From: Thermoplasmata archaeon | Lineage (GTDB): Archaea; Thermoplasmatota; Thermoplasmata; Lutacidiplasmatales; UBA184 | Direction of reading: 5' to 3' | Assembly: GCA_022750435.1 (NCBI GenBank) | Contig: JAKIVS010000014.1 | Coordinates: 1-52,107 of the forward strand | DNA: 52,107 bases | Part shown: piece after piece, positions 31,348 to 40,015 of the stretch | How the letters are laid out: each line of letters opens with the position of its first letter | Numbering within the stretch: the stretch's first letter is position 1 | Notes under the pieces: generated by a model | The model's input: only the letters and a program-made list of their open reading frames with translations | What the model was told of the DNA's origin: nothing | Databases searched by the model: none | Made by a program: the position numbers and the translations under genes

Positions 31348-33912
31348 TCAGGCGACGTCCGCCGCATCGTCCCCGGTCGGGGGGGCTTCGGGGGGCGACT
31401 CGGGGGCGGTCCGGCGACGGCGCGCCGGAGCCTTTTTCGGCTCCGGAGCGGGAGGCGGGCTCGCGGGAGCCGCCCGCTTCGCGCGTTTCGCCGTCGGTGG
31501 TGCCGGGGTCGTCTCGGCTCCCGCGACTGCCGGTGCCACACCGGCACCGGCCGCCTTCGGTTTCCGCTTCGGAGCGGCCTTCTTCCCGGCTTTCTTCTTC
31601 TTTTCCGCGGCCCGGGCTGCGCGCTCGGCTTCCTTTTCCTTGCGCGTCGGGCACTCGGGATTGATGCAGAGCGTCCAGGGCGGGCGGCCCCGCTCGATGG
31701 CGGTGACGACCGGCGCCCGGCAGACCGGGCACGGTGGCTGGTCCTTCTCGAGCTTCCCGCGCTGAGGGAGCGGGTAGGTGACCTTGCAGGTCGGATAGCC
31801 GGTGCATCCGACGAACCGGTTGCCCGCGAACGAGTACCGGATCGCGAGGGGGGAACGGCACGATGGGCATTCCCCGATCCGGAACGCCTTGTGGTGCTCC
31901 GCGCACTCCGGGTTGATGCAGTAGAGGTCCGGGCGCTGGCCCCGGAACGTGATCTTCACGCGCGGCACCTTACACGTGGCGCACAGGAACTCGGGCGCGG
32001 GTTCGATGAACCCGGCCGACGGGAGGGCGTACGTCGCCGGGCAGGTCCCGGGATTGTTCACGCACTGGACCCAGCGGCTGCCGCGGGGACTCCGGGCCAT
32101 CCGGAGCGCGCCGCCGCAGCGGGCGCACGGCCCGACGAAGTGCTGGCGGTCGAGCGCTCCCCGGAGGGTCGCGCGGACTCCGTCCGCGTTCCGCGTGAGC
32201 AGCTCGTACGCCTCGCGCAGCATCTCGCGCGACTCGTTGATCACCTCGGACTTCGGCTTCTTCGACTCGGCGACGAGCTCCATGTCGTCCTCGAGCCGGT
32301 GGGTCATCTCCGGGCGGGTGATGACCGGGGCGTGGGCCTTGAGCGCCTCGGTAACGGCGATCCCGGTGCTCGTCGGCTCGAGGGCGCGCGCATTCACGTA
32401 GTGACGGTCGAACAGCTTCTGCAGCACGTCGTGCCGCGTGGACTTCGTGCCGAGGCCAAGTCGCTCCATCTCCTGGATGAGCGAACCCTGGGTGTACCGT
32501 CGCGGAGGCTTCGTCTGGTCCTCGACGAGCCGGACCGCGGAGATCGCGACCGACCCACCGACGGTGAGCGGCGGCATCGGGATCTCTTCGGGATTCATGT
32601 AGGGATAGACGCGGTACCACCCGGCTTCGACGAGGATCTGGCCCTTGCCGTCGAACAACTCGCCGCGCAGGTCGACCTTCGCGGTGCGCGCGAGGCCGGT
32701 CGAGTCCGGCGCGAGGGTCGCGAGGAACCTCCGGACGATCATCTCGTAGAGGACCGCGTGGTCCGGCTTCAGCTTCTTCGGGTCGATGGCGCTCGTCGGG
32801 TAGATCGGGGGGTGGTCGGTCGTCTCGGTCCGGCCCCGGGAGGGGCGGAACGTCGGCTGCTGGAGGACGTACTCGGCCGCCTCCTTGAACGGAGTCTCCC
32901 GGAATTTCTCGACGAGCGTGCGCAGGCCGATCCCCCGTGGGTAGACCGTGTTGTCCGTCCGCGGGTAGCTGATCAGACCCTGGGTGTAGAGGTCCTCGGC
33001 AATCCGCATCGCGAGCGCCGCGCCCATCCCCTGCCGCGTCGCCTCGGCGACGAACAGCGTGGTACTGAACGGGATCGGGGGCCGGCGCTTCGTCGGCTCC
33101 TCGAGGTACTCGAGGACCTTCCCCTCGCGGACGCCGTCGAGCGAGCGGGCGATCTTCTCGGCCGGAGCCTTCTCCTCAAAGGTGCCGTGCGAATGGGCGA
33201 GGGTGAACGCGGTGCCGTCGTGCTCGGCGTCGGCCTCCACCTTCCAGAACGGGGTGGCGACGAACTCCTTGATCGCCTGGTCCCGCTCGACGAGGAGCGC
33301 GAGGGTCGGTGTCTGGACCCGCCCGACGGAGAGGAAGCTCCGGCCGCGTTGTTCCGCGGTGATGGACAGGTAGCGCGTGAGCAGAGCCCCCCAGAGCAGG
33401 TCGATCTCCTGTCGGGCCTCGGCCGCTTGGGCCAGGGCGTGGTCGAGGTTGGTGAGATGCTCGAAGGCGCCCTCGATCTCCTCGCGGGTCAGGGCACTGT
33501 AGTGCACCCGCTTGACCTCGATCGTCGGGTGGACCTTCTGGAGCAGCTCGAGACACTCGAGGCCGATCAGCTCGCCTTCGCGGTCGAAGTCGGTCGCGAT
33601 GATGACGCGGTCGAACTCGCGGACGATCTCCTGGAGCGCCTCGACGATCCCCTCCGCGGTCACCCGCTTCAGCGGCTCGGCGTCGAGCAGCTTCGGGAGC
33701 GTCTCGAGGTTCCATTCCGAGAGCTCCTTCGGGTAGTCGAGCTCGACGATGTGGCCCCGGAGCCCGACGACGGCGTACGCCCCGTCCGGGCGCTCGAACC
33801 GGAAGACGTTCGTCCCGGCGATCCGGGAGCGCACCATACGGCTGTCCGAGAGGACGATGGCAATCCGGAGCGCGGTGTTGAACTTCTCCGCGACGACGAG
33901 CGTTCGGTTCAC
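31348..33912 (-). CDS. topA: DNA topoisomerase I, type IA
   Basis: This 854 aa enzyme relaxes negatively supercoiled DNA. The Toprim acidic motif is ATDFDREGELIG (about residues 107-116), and the catalytic tyrosine lies in GLISYPRTDNTVYPRG near residue 317. The Arg after Tyr is also present. Four Cys4 zinc ribbons follow (CARCGG, CATCKV, CPSCRS, CPVCRA), and the C-terminus is a Lys/Ala/Pro-rich tail of about 80 residues. Four ribbons and the tail make the protein longer than the minimal archaeal enzyme. GTG start; a TATA-like box is about 34 bases upstream. Confidence 0.96.
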   Translation of the reverse strand: MNRTLVVAEKFNTALRIAIVLSDSRMVRSRIAGTNVFRFERPDGAYAVVGLRGHIVELDYPKELSEWNLETLPKLLDAEPLKRVTAEGIVEALQEIVREFDRVIIATDFDREGELIGLECLELLQKVHPTIEVKRVHYSALTREEIEGAFEHLTNLDHALAQAAEARQEIDLLWGALLTRYLSITAEQRGRSFLSVGRVQTPTLALLVERDQAIKEFVATPFWKVEADAEHDGTAFTLAHSHGTFEEKAPAEKIARSLDGVREGKVLEYLEEPTKRRPPIPFSTTLFVAEATRQGMGAALAMRIAEDLYTQGLISYPRTDNTVYPRGIGLRTLVEKFRETPFKEAAEYVLQQPTFRPSRGRTETTDHPPIYPTSAIDPKKLKPDHAVLYEMIVRRFLATLAPDSTGLARTAKVDLRGELFDGKGQILVEAGWYRVYPYMNPEEIPMPPLTVGGSVAISAVRLVEDQTKPPRRYTQGSLIQEMERLGLGTKSTRHDVLQKLFDRHYVNARALEPTSTGIAVTEALKAHAPVITRPEMTHRLEDDMELVAESKKPKSEVINESREMLREAYELLTRNADGVRATLRGALDRQHFVGPCARCGGALRMARSPRGSRWVQCVNNPGTCPATYALPSAGFIEPAPEFLCATCKVPRVKITFRGQRPDLYCINPECAEHHKAFRIGECPSCRSPLAIRYSFAGNRFVGCTGYPTCKVTYPLPQRGKLEKDQPPCPVCRAPVVTAIERGRPPWTLCINPECPTRKEKEAERAARAAEKKKKAGKKAAPKRKPKAAGAGVAPAVAGAETTPAPPTAKRAKRAAPASPPPAPEPKKAPARRRRTAPESPPEAPPTGDDAADVA

Positions 33913-33942
33913 GGTTGGACCGTATCGAGGCCGTGCGGCCTA

Positions 33943-33950
33943 GATAAATC
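33943..33950 (-). promoter_or_regulatory. TATA-like box for topA
   Basis: The run gataaatc reads gatttatc on the minus strand, about 34 bases from the GTG at 33912, predicting a leader of about seven bases. Confidence 0.5.
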
Positions 33951-34140
33951 CACGCGCCCGAACCCCGGCGAAGGTCGGTGCGAACGCACGGGCGCGCGCG
34001 TCCGAAGCCCCGGGGCGCGGGCCGCTCGAGCCCCGCGGGACCGGACCCCGAACCGTAGGGCCGGCGCGGGTCGCGCGCGGACCGATTCCTGCCGGAGCGC
34101 TCACCGACGGGGGCCGGTGGTCCGTTCCGTCGGCATTCCC

Positions 34141-34146
34141 ATATAC
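34141..34146 (+). promoter_or_regulatory. TATA-like box for tRNA-Phe
   Basis: The element atatac is centred about 29 bases upstream of the mature tRNA 5-prime end at 34173. Confidence 0.55.
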
Positions 34147-34172
34147 CCCAGTGGAGTCGGCGCGCCCGGCGT

Positions 34173-34246
34173 GCCGCGGTAACTCAGTTTGGGAGAGTGC
34201 AAGACTGAAGATCTTGAAGCCGCCGGTTCAAGCCCGGCCCGCGGCA
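34173..34246 (+). tRNA. tRNA-Phe (GAA)
   Basis: The 74-nt cloverleaf has acceptor GCCGCGG/CCGCGGC plus discriminator A, D-arm ACTC/GAGT, anticodon stem CAAGA/TCTTG with loop CTGAAGA (anticodon GAA) and T-arm GCCGG/CCGGC with TTCAAGC. No intron is present and CCA is not encoded. Confidence 0.97.
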
Positions 34247-34326
34247 TTCCCCCACCCGTCCCGTCGGCTCGGACGAGCACCCCTCCATCGTGGGGCCGCG
34301 CGACGGCCGTCGCCGATTCCCCGACC

Positions 34327-35109
34327 GTGACCTCTCCGCCCGCGGTGTCCCCGGACATCGAGCGGATCCGCGCTCGATTCGACGCGGAGATGCGGAAGGA
34401 CCCTTCGGTCGAGCCGGGGGAGCGGGTCGAGCGGAGCGACCGGATCGTCCGCGTCGTCGGCTCCCGCGCCTGGATTGCCTACTCCGACCTCACCGAGACC
34501 GAGGCGGGGGACCGGGTCCGCGCCGAGGCGGCCTGGGCTCGGTCGACCGGAACCGAACTGGAATGGAAGCTGTACGGCCACGACGGTCCGCCGACCCTCT
34601 CGGAACTCCTCCGCGCGAACGGATTCGCCCCCGACCCGTCGGAGACGCTCATGGTGTACGACCTGACGGCCGGTCGACCGCTCCCCTCGGTCGGCGGGGG
34701 CGTCCACGTCCGTCGGGTCGAGGACGCCGCCGGGCTCGAAGTGGCCGCCGCAGTCAGTCGCTCCGCGTTCGCGCCGGGTCCCGGCTGGGACCTCGACGAC
34801 TACCTCCCGCACCTCGGAACCCCCAGCTTCGAGGCGTTCCTTGCGGAGGTCGACGGCCGCCCGGTCTCCGCGGGGCGTCTCGAGCTTCCGGCGGGCCGCT
34901 CCTTTGCGAGTCTGTGGGGCGGGGGCACAGCGCCCGGGTTCCGCGGTCGCGGGGTTTATCGGGCGCTCGTCGCGGCCCGCGCCGAGCTGGCGAGCACCCG
35001 CGGCTACCGGTATCTCACCGTCGACGCCCGGGAATCGAGCCGCCCAATCTTGGACCGGCTCGGGTTCCAGCCGGTGACGACGATCGTCGGCTGGGTGCTC
35101 GCGCCGTAA
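34327..35109 (+). CDS. GNAT N-acetyltransferase, possibly two-domain
   Basis: I start the gene at the GTG at 34327 because the longer frame would run through tRNA-Phe; that gives 260 aa. The C-terminal GNAT fold is clear: VHVRRVEDAAGLEVAAAVSR, SFEAFLAEVDGRPVSAGRLEL, then the acetyl-CoA loop WGGGTAPGFRGRGVYRALVAARAELA and YRYLTVDARESSRPILDRLGFQPV. The first 130 residues (RIRARFDAEMRKDP, WIAYSDLTETEAGDRVRAEAAW, ELEWKLYGHDGPPTLSELLRANGF) look like a second, degenerate GNAT-like half. The substrate is unknown. Confidence 0.8.
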   Translation: MTSPPAVSPDIERIRARFDAEMRKDPSVEPGERVERSDRIVRVVGSRAWIAYSDLTETEAGDRVRAEAAWARSTGTELEWKLYGHDGPPTLSELLRANGFAPDPSETLMVYDLTAGRPLPSVGGGVHVRRVEDAAGLEVAAAVSRSAFAPGPGWDLDDYLPHLGTPSFEAFLAEVDGRPVSAGRLELPAGRSFASLWGGGTAPGFRGRGVYRALVAARAELASTRGYRYLTVDARESSRPILDRLGFQPVTTIVGWVLAP

Positions 35110-35163
35110 GGCGCGGTGACTGGGGCGCCGCCGGCGAACGCGGAGCGCCGGCGGAGGGATTCC

Positions 35164-35688
35164 CTACTTCTTCGGCACGAACCAGACGTCGGTGATCGAG
35201 TACTTCGCCTTCGGCTCGAACTTCGCCTGGACCGGCATGCCGACCCAGATCTCGTCCTGCGTGCAGTCCTTCAGTCGGGCCAGGAGGAGGCTCCCGGCGC
35301 CGTCGAACTCCACGAGGCACAGGTTGTAGGGGGTCTCCTTCAGGAACGCCTCGCTGCCGAATTGGCACGTCGTCCAGGAGTGGACGCGCCCGGTCGTGGG
35401 CAGTTCGAGCCACTTCGTCGGCTCGCCGCACTCCATGCAGTGCCCGCGCGGGGTCGCGTAGACGAATCCGCACCCGGTGCACTTCGACCCGAGGAGCTTC
35501 CCCTCGGCGAGGCCGAGGAAGAACGCCGAATCCTCCGCGTAGCTGTGGATGTACCGAATCGAGTACGGGCTGTCGATGATCAGGCTCTCGACGCCGTTCC
35601 CGTCCTTGAAGATCGCCGCGCCGGTCCGGAGGATCTCCTCCTGGACGTCGCGGAACTTCGCGTACACCTTCGGCTTCGGGCGCGCCAT
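35164..35688 (-). CDS. DUF35/OB-fold partner protein of thiolase-like enzyme
   Basis: This 174 aa protein has a helical N-terminus, a rubredoxin-like zinc site (KCTGCGFVYATPRGHCMECG) and an OB fold (GRVHSWTTCQ, CLVEFDGAGSLLLARLKDC, VGMPVQAKFEPKAKYSITDVWF), the DUF35 architecture. Such proteins bridge archaeal acetoacetyl-CoA thiolase and HMG-CoA synthase, or partner thiolase-like aldolases in steroid breakdown. Its ATG overlaps the stop of the thiolase-like gene by one base, so the two products probably form a complex. HMG-CoA synthase is not adjacent. Confidence 0.85.
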   Translation of the reverse strand: MARPKPKVYAKFRDVQEEILRTGAAIFKDGNGVESLIIDSPYSIRYIHSYAEDSAFFLGLAEGKLLGSKCTGCGFVYATPRGHCMECGEPTKWLELPTTGRVHSWTTCQFGSEAFLKETPYNLCLVEFDGAGSLLLARLKDCTQDEIWVGMPVQAKFEPKAKYSITDVWFVPKK

Positions 35689-37025
35689 CAGAACCCCCGC
35701 TGGAGGATCGAGACGGTCACCGCGGACCCGGTGCCGGCGTGGCTGTGGATCGCCCCGCGCTTCGCATTGGGGATCTGGAGGGTCGGGTCCTGGAAGTGCG
35801 TCGCGATCGTCCCCTGGAGCTGCCAGAAGGCGAACACGCCCTGCATCAGCCCCGTCGCGCCGACGGGATGGCCGCACGCGATCAGGCCGCCCGACGGGTT
35901 GACCGGGATCTCCCCGGCCTTCGGGGTCTTGAACGGATACTTCATTCCCTTCAGGAAGGGCGCCCCCGACTCCGTGAACGAGTAGCCCTCCCCGTAGCGG
36001 CACAGGCCGAGGTCCTCGTAGGTCTGGATCTCGCTCGAGGCGTAGGCGTCGTGGAGCTCGATGAAGTCGAGTTCGCGCTTCGGGTCGGTGATCCCGGCCA
36101 TCTTGTACGCTTCGAGCCCGGCAGCGCGGCCGGCGCGGAACGAGTGGACGCCGGGGTAGTCGAGGTTCGCGTAGTCGCTCGCGCGCTCGTTCGGCATCAG
36201 CGGCACCGTACCGAACGGCCGGTCGGCGAGACGCATCGTGTCCGTGCCGGTGCCGACGCCGATCACCTCGACCGGCGTGTCGGTGAACTCGCGGGCGCGC
36301 TCGCCCGTGCAGAGCACGGCGACGGCCGCGCCATCGCTCATGGTGCAGATCTGCTCGCGCGTCAACGGGTAGCTGATCATCTCGGAGTTCAGCACGTCGT
36401 CGACGGAGAGCTGTTTGGGGTACTGCGCGTAGGGGTTGTGGAGCGCGTTGAGGTGGTTCTTCACCGAGACGAGGGCCATGATCCGGCTCCCCTCGGCGAT
36501 GGCGAGCCGCTGCGCCTCGCGCTCGTCCTTGACGTGGGCGAACCGCGTCTTGCGGAGGTACTCCTGGATATGGCGCATCACCATCAGCGCGTAGTAGCCG
36601 GTGTAGAAGCCGCCGAGCGGGAAGTCGTAGTTCGTGTCCGAGGCGAGGGCGATGAACTCGTTCCCCTTCCACGTCTGGACCCGGCTCATCGTCTCAAAGC
36701 CCGCCGAGAGGCAGACGTCCATTCGGCCGGAGGCGACCGCCTCGTACGCGGCCTGGAAGCATTCGCCGCCCGTGGCGCCGCCCCACTCGATCCGGACCGA
36801 CCCCTTCGGGTTCAGCCCGAGGTAGTCCTGGACCATGCTCGCGGCCTTCAGCTGGCGCGTGAAGTGGTCGGAGAAGTAGGAGATCCGGGAACCGTCGATC
36901 CGCTCCTTCGTAAGGTTCGGAATCTCCGAGAGGGCGGCATCGTACGCTTTCTTGACCATCAGGCGGAAGTCCATCGCGGGGTGGGCCTTCGCGAACTTGG
37001 TCACGCCTCCGGTCACCATGTACAC
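35688..37025 (-). CDS. Thiolase-like protein without the nucleophilic Cys
   Basis: This 445 aa protein is of the SCP2/archaeal thiolase family. It has the conserved ELHDAYASSE (His325), NPSGGLIACGHPVGATG (His386) and a C-terminal HSHAGTGSAVTVSIL. The nucleophile loop, usually N-A-C-A-S-G, reads WGGATGGEC: the expected Cys is Gly83, although Cys89 lies six residues later. Thiolase-fold proteins without this Cys include the Ltp2 aldolases of steroid degradation, which also use a DUF35 partner. GTG start at 37025 follows GGAGGG by six bases; a frame to 37322 adds nothing conserved. It overlaps the DUF35 gene by one base. Confidence 0.85.
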   Translation of the reverse strand: MYMVTGGVTKFAKAHPAMDFRLMVKKAYDAALSEIPNLTKERIDGSRISYFSDHFTRQLKAASMVQDYLGLNPKGSVRIEWGGATGGECFQAAYEAVASGRMDVCLSAGFETMSRVQTWKGNEFIALASDTNYDFPLGGFYTGYYALMVMRHIQEYLRKTRFAHVKDEREAQRLAIAEGSRIMALVSVKNHLNALHNPYAQYPKQLSVDDVLNSEMISYPLTREQICTMSDGAAVAVLCTGERAREFTDTPVEVIGVGTGTDTMRLADRPFGTVPLMPNERASDYANLDYPGVHSFRAGRAAGLEAYKMAGITDPKRELDFIELHDAYASSEIQTYEDLGLCRYGEGYSFTESGAPFLKGMKYPFKTPKAGEIPVNPSGGLIACGHPVGATGLMQGVFAFWQLQGTIATHFQDPTLQIPNAKRGAIHSHAGTGSAVTVSILQRGF

Positions 37026-37228
37026 GCGGCGCCCTCCGCGAGCGTTGCGGTCTCCCGACGCGGGCTCCTCCGACTTCGCGCTAGATCGTTTGGCCAACTC
37101 GCTCCCTCGTTCGGCCGCGAGCGCCCTCCGGTTCTTGAGGGTATGCGTTGCGTCGGTCGACAAGTCCGAGCTCGTGCGACCCCACGGCGCCGGAACGACT
37201 AAGAACCGGACACGCCGGTCCGAGGGCG

Positions 37229-38170
37229 ATGCCCGGCCCGAAGCACGACGTCGTCTCGATCGCCGACCTCGCCCCCGCGCTGCCGTCGCTGCTCGCGCGC
37301 GCCGACGCCATGAAGCGCGCACGGCAACGCGGCGACCTCTCCCGAACGCGGCCGGGGACGAACCTCGCGATGATCTTCGAGAAGGCCTCGACCCGAACCC
37401 GCACGTCGTTCGAGGTGGCGATGAACGACCTCGGTGGCCACGCTCTCTACATGTCGTCCCGCGACCTCCAGCTCGGTCGCGGCGAAACCATCGGCGACAC
37501 GGCGCGGGTCCTCTCCCGCTATGTCGACGCGATCTGCTACCGGGCGTTCAAGAACGCGGACATGCGAGCCCTCGCCGCCGGGGCGACGGTCCCGGTGATC
37601 AACGCCCTCGACGACAAGGAACATCCGTGCCAGGTCGTCGCCGACCTCCTGACGCTGTACGAGCGTTGGCACGGTCTCTTCGCGGGGCGGACGCTCGCGT
37701 ACATCGGCGACGGCAACAACGTCCTCAACTCGCTCCTGATCGGCTCGGCGATCGTCGGGCTCACCATCGTGGCGGCCACGCCGGCGGCGTATCGGCCGCC
37801 CGCCGAGGTCATCGCGTCGGCCGATCAATGGGCGAAGCGGTCCGGCGCGACGGTGAAGCTCGTCGATTCCCCCGCCGAGGCGGCCCGGAACGCGGACGCC
37901 CTCTACACCGACGTCTGGGTGTCGATGGGCGACGAGGCCGAGAAGGAGGCGCGGGAGACTGCGTTCCGAGGCTACCAGATCAACCAGGAACTCCTCGGGC
38001 TCGCGAAGTCGGGAGTCTGGGTCCTCCACGACCTCCCCGCCCACCGCGGGCAAGAGATCACCGACGAGGTGATGGACGGTCCGCGGGCCGCCATCTGGGA
38101 CCAGGCGGAGAATCGCCTCCACGCCCAGAAGGCGATCCTGGAGCACCTGCTCCCCACGCGCTCGGGATGA
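37229..38170 (+). CDS. argF: Ornithine carbamoyltransferase, altered HCLP motif
   Basis: This 313 aa enzyme should make citrulline from ornithine and carbamoyl phosphate in arginine synthesis. The carbamoyl phosphate motif STRTRTSFE is at residues 54-62, HPCQ at 132-135, and the ornithine loop DVWVSMGDE at 228-236. The motif normally reading HCLP is HDLPAHRG (His267-Asp268); the Cys found in nearly all OTCs is Asp. The ending WDQAENRLHAQKAIL matches OTC. No other arginine genes are nearby. The substitution may alter catalysis or substrate; the SMG loop still favours an ornithine-like substrate. Confidence 0.88.
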   Translation: MPGPKHDVVSIADLAPALPSLLARADAMKRARQRGDLSRTRPGTNLAMIFEKASTRTRTSFEVAMNDLGGHALYMSSRDLQLGRGETIGDTARVLSRYVDAICYRAFKNADMRALAAGATVPVINALDDKEHPCQVVADLLTLYERWHGLFAGRTLAYIGDGNNVLNSLLIGSAIVGLTIVAATPAAYRPPAEVIASADQWAKRSGATVKLVDSPAEAARNADALYTDVWVSMGDEAEKEARETAFRGYQINQELLGLAKSGVWVLHDLPAHRGQEITDEVMDGPRAAIWDQAENRLHAQKAILEHLLPTRSG

Positions 38171-38189
38171 GCGGCGCCCGCGGAGGCGG

Positions 38190-38630
38190 CTAGGCCGTGG
38201 GCTCCGGGTCGGCCCGGAGCCGGATGTGGAGCAACCGCTCCACACTCCGGATCGTTCCGTCCGGGGGCCGGAAGGATCCGGACTCGAGTTTCAGCACGAC
38301 GCTTTTCTTTTCGTTGAGGCGTTTGCCGAGCTCCTCCGGGGTCCAGTGGAGCGCCTCGCGGGCGATTCGAATACGGCGTCCCCAGTCCGGCGCCAGCTCC
38401 ATGTCGGGCATCTCGGTGTAGAGGTCGCGCTCCGCCACGGAGCGGGCGGCCCGTGGGGTGACCCGCATCCCGCCACCGCGCGCCGGTTGGGGCGCGGACC
38501 CGGCCGGCACCACCGGCGGGGCCACCGCCACCCCGAACTTGCTGCAGTTGGGGCACAGCTGGAGGACCGAGCTCTCGACCCGGACCGCGTTCGTCGCTGG
38601 GACGTCCTGACCGCACATTTCGCACAACAT
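38190..38630 (-). CDS. MBF1-family transcription cofactor
   Basis: This 146 aa protein has the archaeal MBF1 architecture. The N-terminus MLCEMCGQDV and LCPNCSKFG form a zinc ribbon, and residues 80-140 hold a Cro/C1-type helix-turn-helix (RIRIAREALHWTPEELGKRLNEKKSVVLKLESGSFRPPDGTIRSVERLL). A Pro/Ala/Gly-rich linker separates them. Archaeal MBF1 binds ribosomes and may couple transcription and translation. It ends 20 bases from the argF stop (convergent) and follows the thioesterase gene by seven bases, so they form an operon. Confidence 0.9.
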   Translation of the reverse strand: MLCEMCGQDVPATNAVRVESSVLQLCPNCSKFGVAVAPPVVPAGSAPQPARGGGMRVTPRAARSVAERDLYTEMPDMELAPDWGRRIRIAREALHWTPEELGKRLNEKKSVVLKLESGSFRPPDGTIRSVERLLHIRLRADPEPTA

Positions 38631-38637
38631 GGTACGT

Positions 38638-39138
38638 TCAACTCCTCGCGGGCGCCGCGGGGCCCGTCGCCCGGGTCTCGCGCCGCACCGCCATCCGTCG
38701 TTCGCCGTCCTGGAACCGGCGCCGCTCGGCGTCGGTCGAAAGCGTGAGGCCCGGGACGGAGCGGGGTCGCCCGTCGTCGTCGAGGGCCACCATCGTCACG
38801 TAGGCGTTGCCGACGAGCCGGCGCGGGCCTCCCCGCAGGTCTTCCGCGCGCACCTCGACCCAGACCTCCATCGCACTGCGCCCGACGAACGTGACGGTCG
38901 CCACGAACTCGGCGAGGTCCCCCACGTGGACGGGGGCGATGAAGTCGACGCGGTCGAAGGAGGCGGTGACGCAGTTGGCCCCGGCATGGCGCGTCGCGGT
39001 CACGAACGCGACCCGGTCCACCTCGGCGAGGATCGTTCCGCCGAAGATGTTGCCCATGAAGTTCGCGTCGGAGGGGACCATCAGCCGCACGACGGTCGAG
39101 CGGCTGTGGGCGACAGTTCGGCCACCTTCGGACGCCAC
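38638..39138 (-). CDS. Acyl-CoA thioesterase, hotdog fold
   Basis: This 166 aa protein matches the YciA/BACH-like acyl-CoA thioesterases. The conserved core is LMVPSDANFMGNIFGGTILAEVDRVAFVTATRHAGANCVTASFDRVDFIAPVHVGD, with the Asn-Gly-Gly and the Asp that activate water, then TVTFVGRSAMEVWVEVRAEDLRGG. The C-terminal 35 residues form a charged tail. GTG start. It precedes the MBF1 gene on the same strand. The acyl-chain preference cannot be read. Confidence 0.88.
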   Translation of the reverse strand: MASEGGRTVAHSRSTVVRLMVPSDANFMGNIFGGTILAEVDRVAFVTATRHAGANCVTASFDRVDFIAPVHVGDLAEFVATVTFVGRSAMEVWVEVRAEDLRGGPRRLVGNAYVTMVALDDDGRPRSVPGLTLSTDAERRRFQDGERRMAVRRETRATGPAAPARS

Positions 39139-39194
39139 TCGGAGACCCCACGTCGGCCGGACGACCGGCCGGAGGGCCGGTTATCGGGCCCGGA

Positions 39195-39788
39195 CTACTT
39201 GTGCTTTCGGAAGATGGAACGCCCCCGGCGACTCCCGGCGATCCTCTCGAATCCGAGGCGCGTGTGGCGCTCGTCGTCCAACGCTCCCCGCCATCGGGGA
39301 ACGGAGAGCGCCACGAACCCCCCCGGTCGGACGACGCGCCACGCTTCCCGGGCCGCCGCGTGGGCCCCGTCGTTGGTCAGGCAACAAAGGACGCCGAGGG
39401 AGAGGACCGCGTCGACGCTCGCGTCGGGCAACGGCAATCGAACCGCGTCGCCGAGGACCCGGTCGGGGTTCGCCGTGTCTCCGGGCCGATGCCACTGGGG
39501 TTGGTCGAGCATCCCGCGTTGCGCGTCCAGCAGGACGACCCTCCACTGGGCCAACGGCGGACGGAGTCGGTGCAGCTGGCGCACCTCGAATCCGGGACCC
39601 CCGCCGATCGAGACCACCGTGGCGCGGTCGTCCAGTCGCGACGTCAACGGTCGGAGCAATCGGCGTTGCATCCAGCCGCGGGGCGGCAATCGCAGGAGCC
39701 ACGCCCACTCCGGTCGGCCGGGCGGCGGCGGCGGCCACACCATCGATCGGCGAGGCGAATCGCTCGTCGAGCTTCTCGAGCGGGTCAT
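39195..39788 (-). CDS. Class I SAM-dependent methyltransferase
   Basis: The ATG at 39788 gives 197 aa; a longer frame would run into the EF-1 alpha gene. Motif I is VVSIGGGPGFEV (about residues 60-71), motif II is the acidic VVLLDAQRGML, and VLGDAVRLPLPDASVDAVLSLGVLCCL matches the region after motif III. EAWRVVRPGGFVALSVPRW is the usual final core. The N-terminal half contains a Pro/Arg-rich stretch and two hydrophobic helices (PEWAWLLRLPPRGW). Substrate unknown. Confidence 0.82.
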   Translation of the reverse strand: MTRSRSSTSDSPRRSMVWPPPPPGRPEWAWLLRLPPRGWMQRRLLRPLTSRLDDRATVVSIGGGPGFEVRQLHRLRPPLAQWRVVLLDAQRGMLDQPQWHRPGDTANPDRVLGDAVRLPLPDASVDAVLSLGVLCCLTNDGAHAAAREAWRVVRPGGFVALSVPRWRGALDDERHTRLGFERIAGSRRGRSIFRKHK

Positions 39789-39975
39789 TCCCACGGTCCG
39801 GCTTCCGACGACTCGGGAGGACAGGGCGAGGATCGGCCGGCCCCGGACCTGAGGCTCCGTCGAGGCTCGAACGAGCGAACTATGGCCGCCCGACCGCGCC
39901 ACGGGGCCGCTCCGAGCCCTGCTCGGCTCGACGAGAACCGCGCGTCGTTCCTCGGCGGGTTGGGTCGGCCAACGC

Positions 39976-39984
39976 CTAAATAGG
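39976..39984 (+). promoter_or_regulatory. TATA-like box for the EF-1 alpha operon
   Basis: The run ctaaatagg is centred about 36 bases before the ATG at 40016, placing transcription start about ten bases upstream; gaggcaccag precedes the ATG. Confidence 0.55.
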
Positions 39985-40015
39985 GGTACCTTTTCGGCGC
40001 GCCCCGAGGCACCAG

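Noticed and set aside
27756-31664. A 1302-codon open frame on the plus strand across uvrC, uvrA and the creatininase gene
   Set aside because: It is antisense to well-supported genes and its composition is that of a frame shadow.
34189-34326. N-terminal extension of the acetyltransferase gene
   Set aside because: It would overlap the tRNA-Phe gene.
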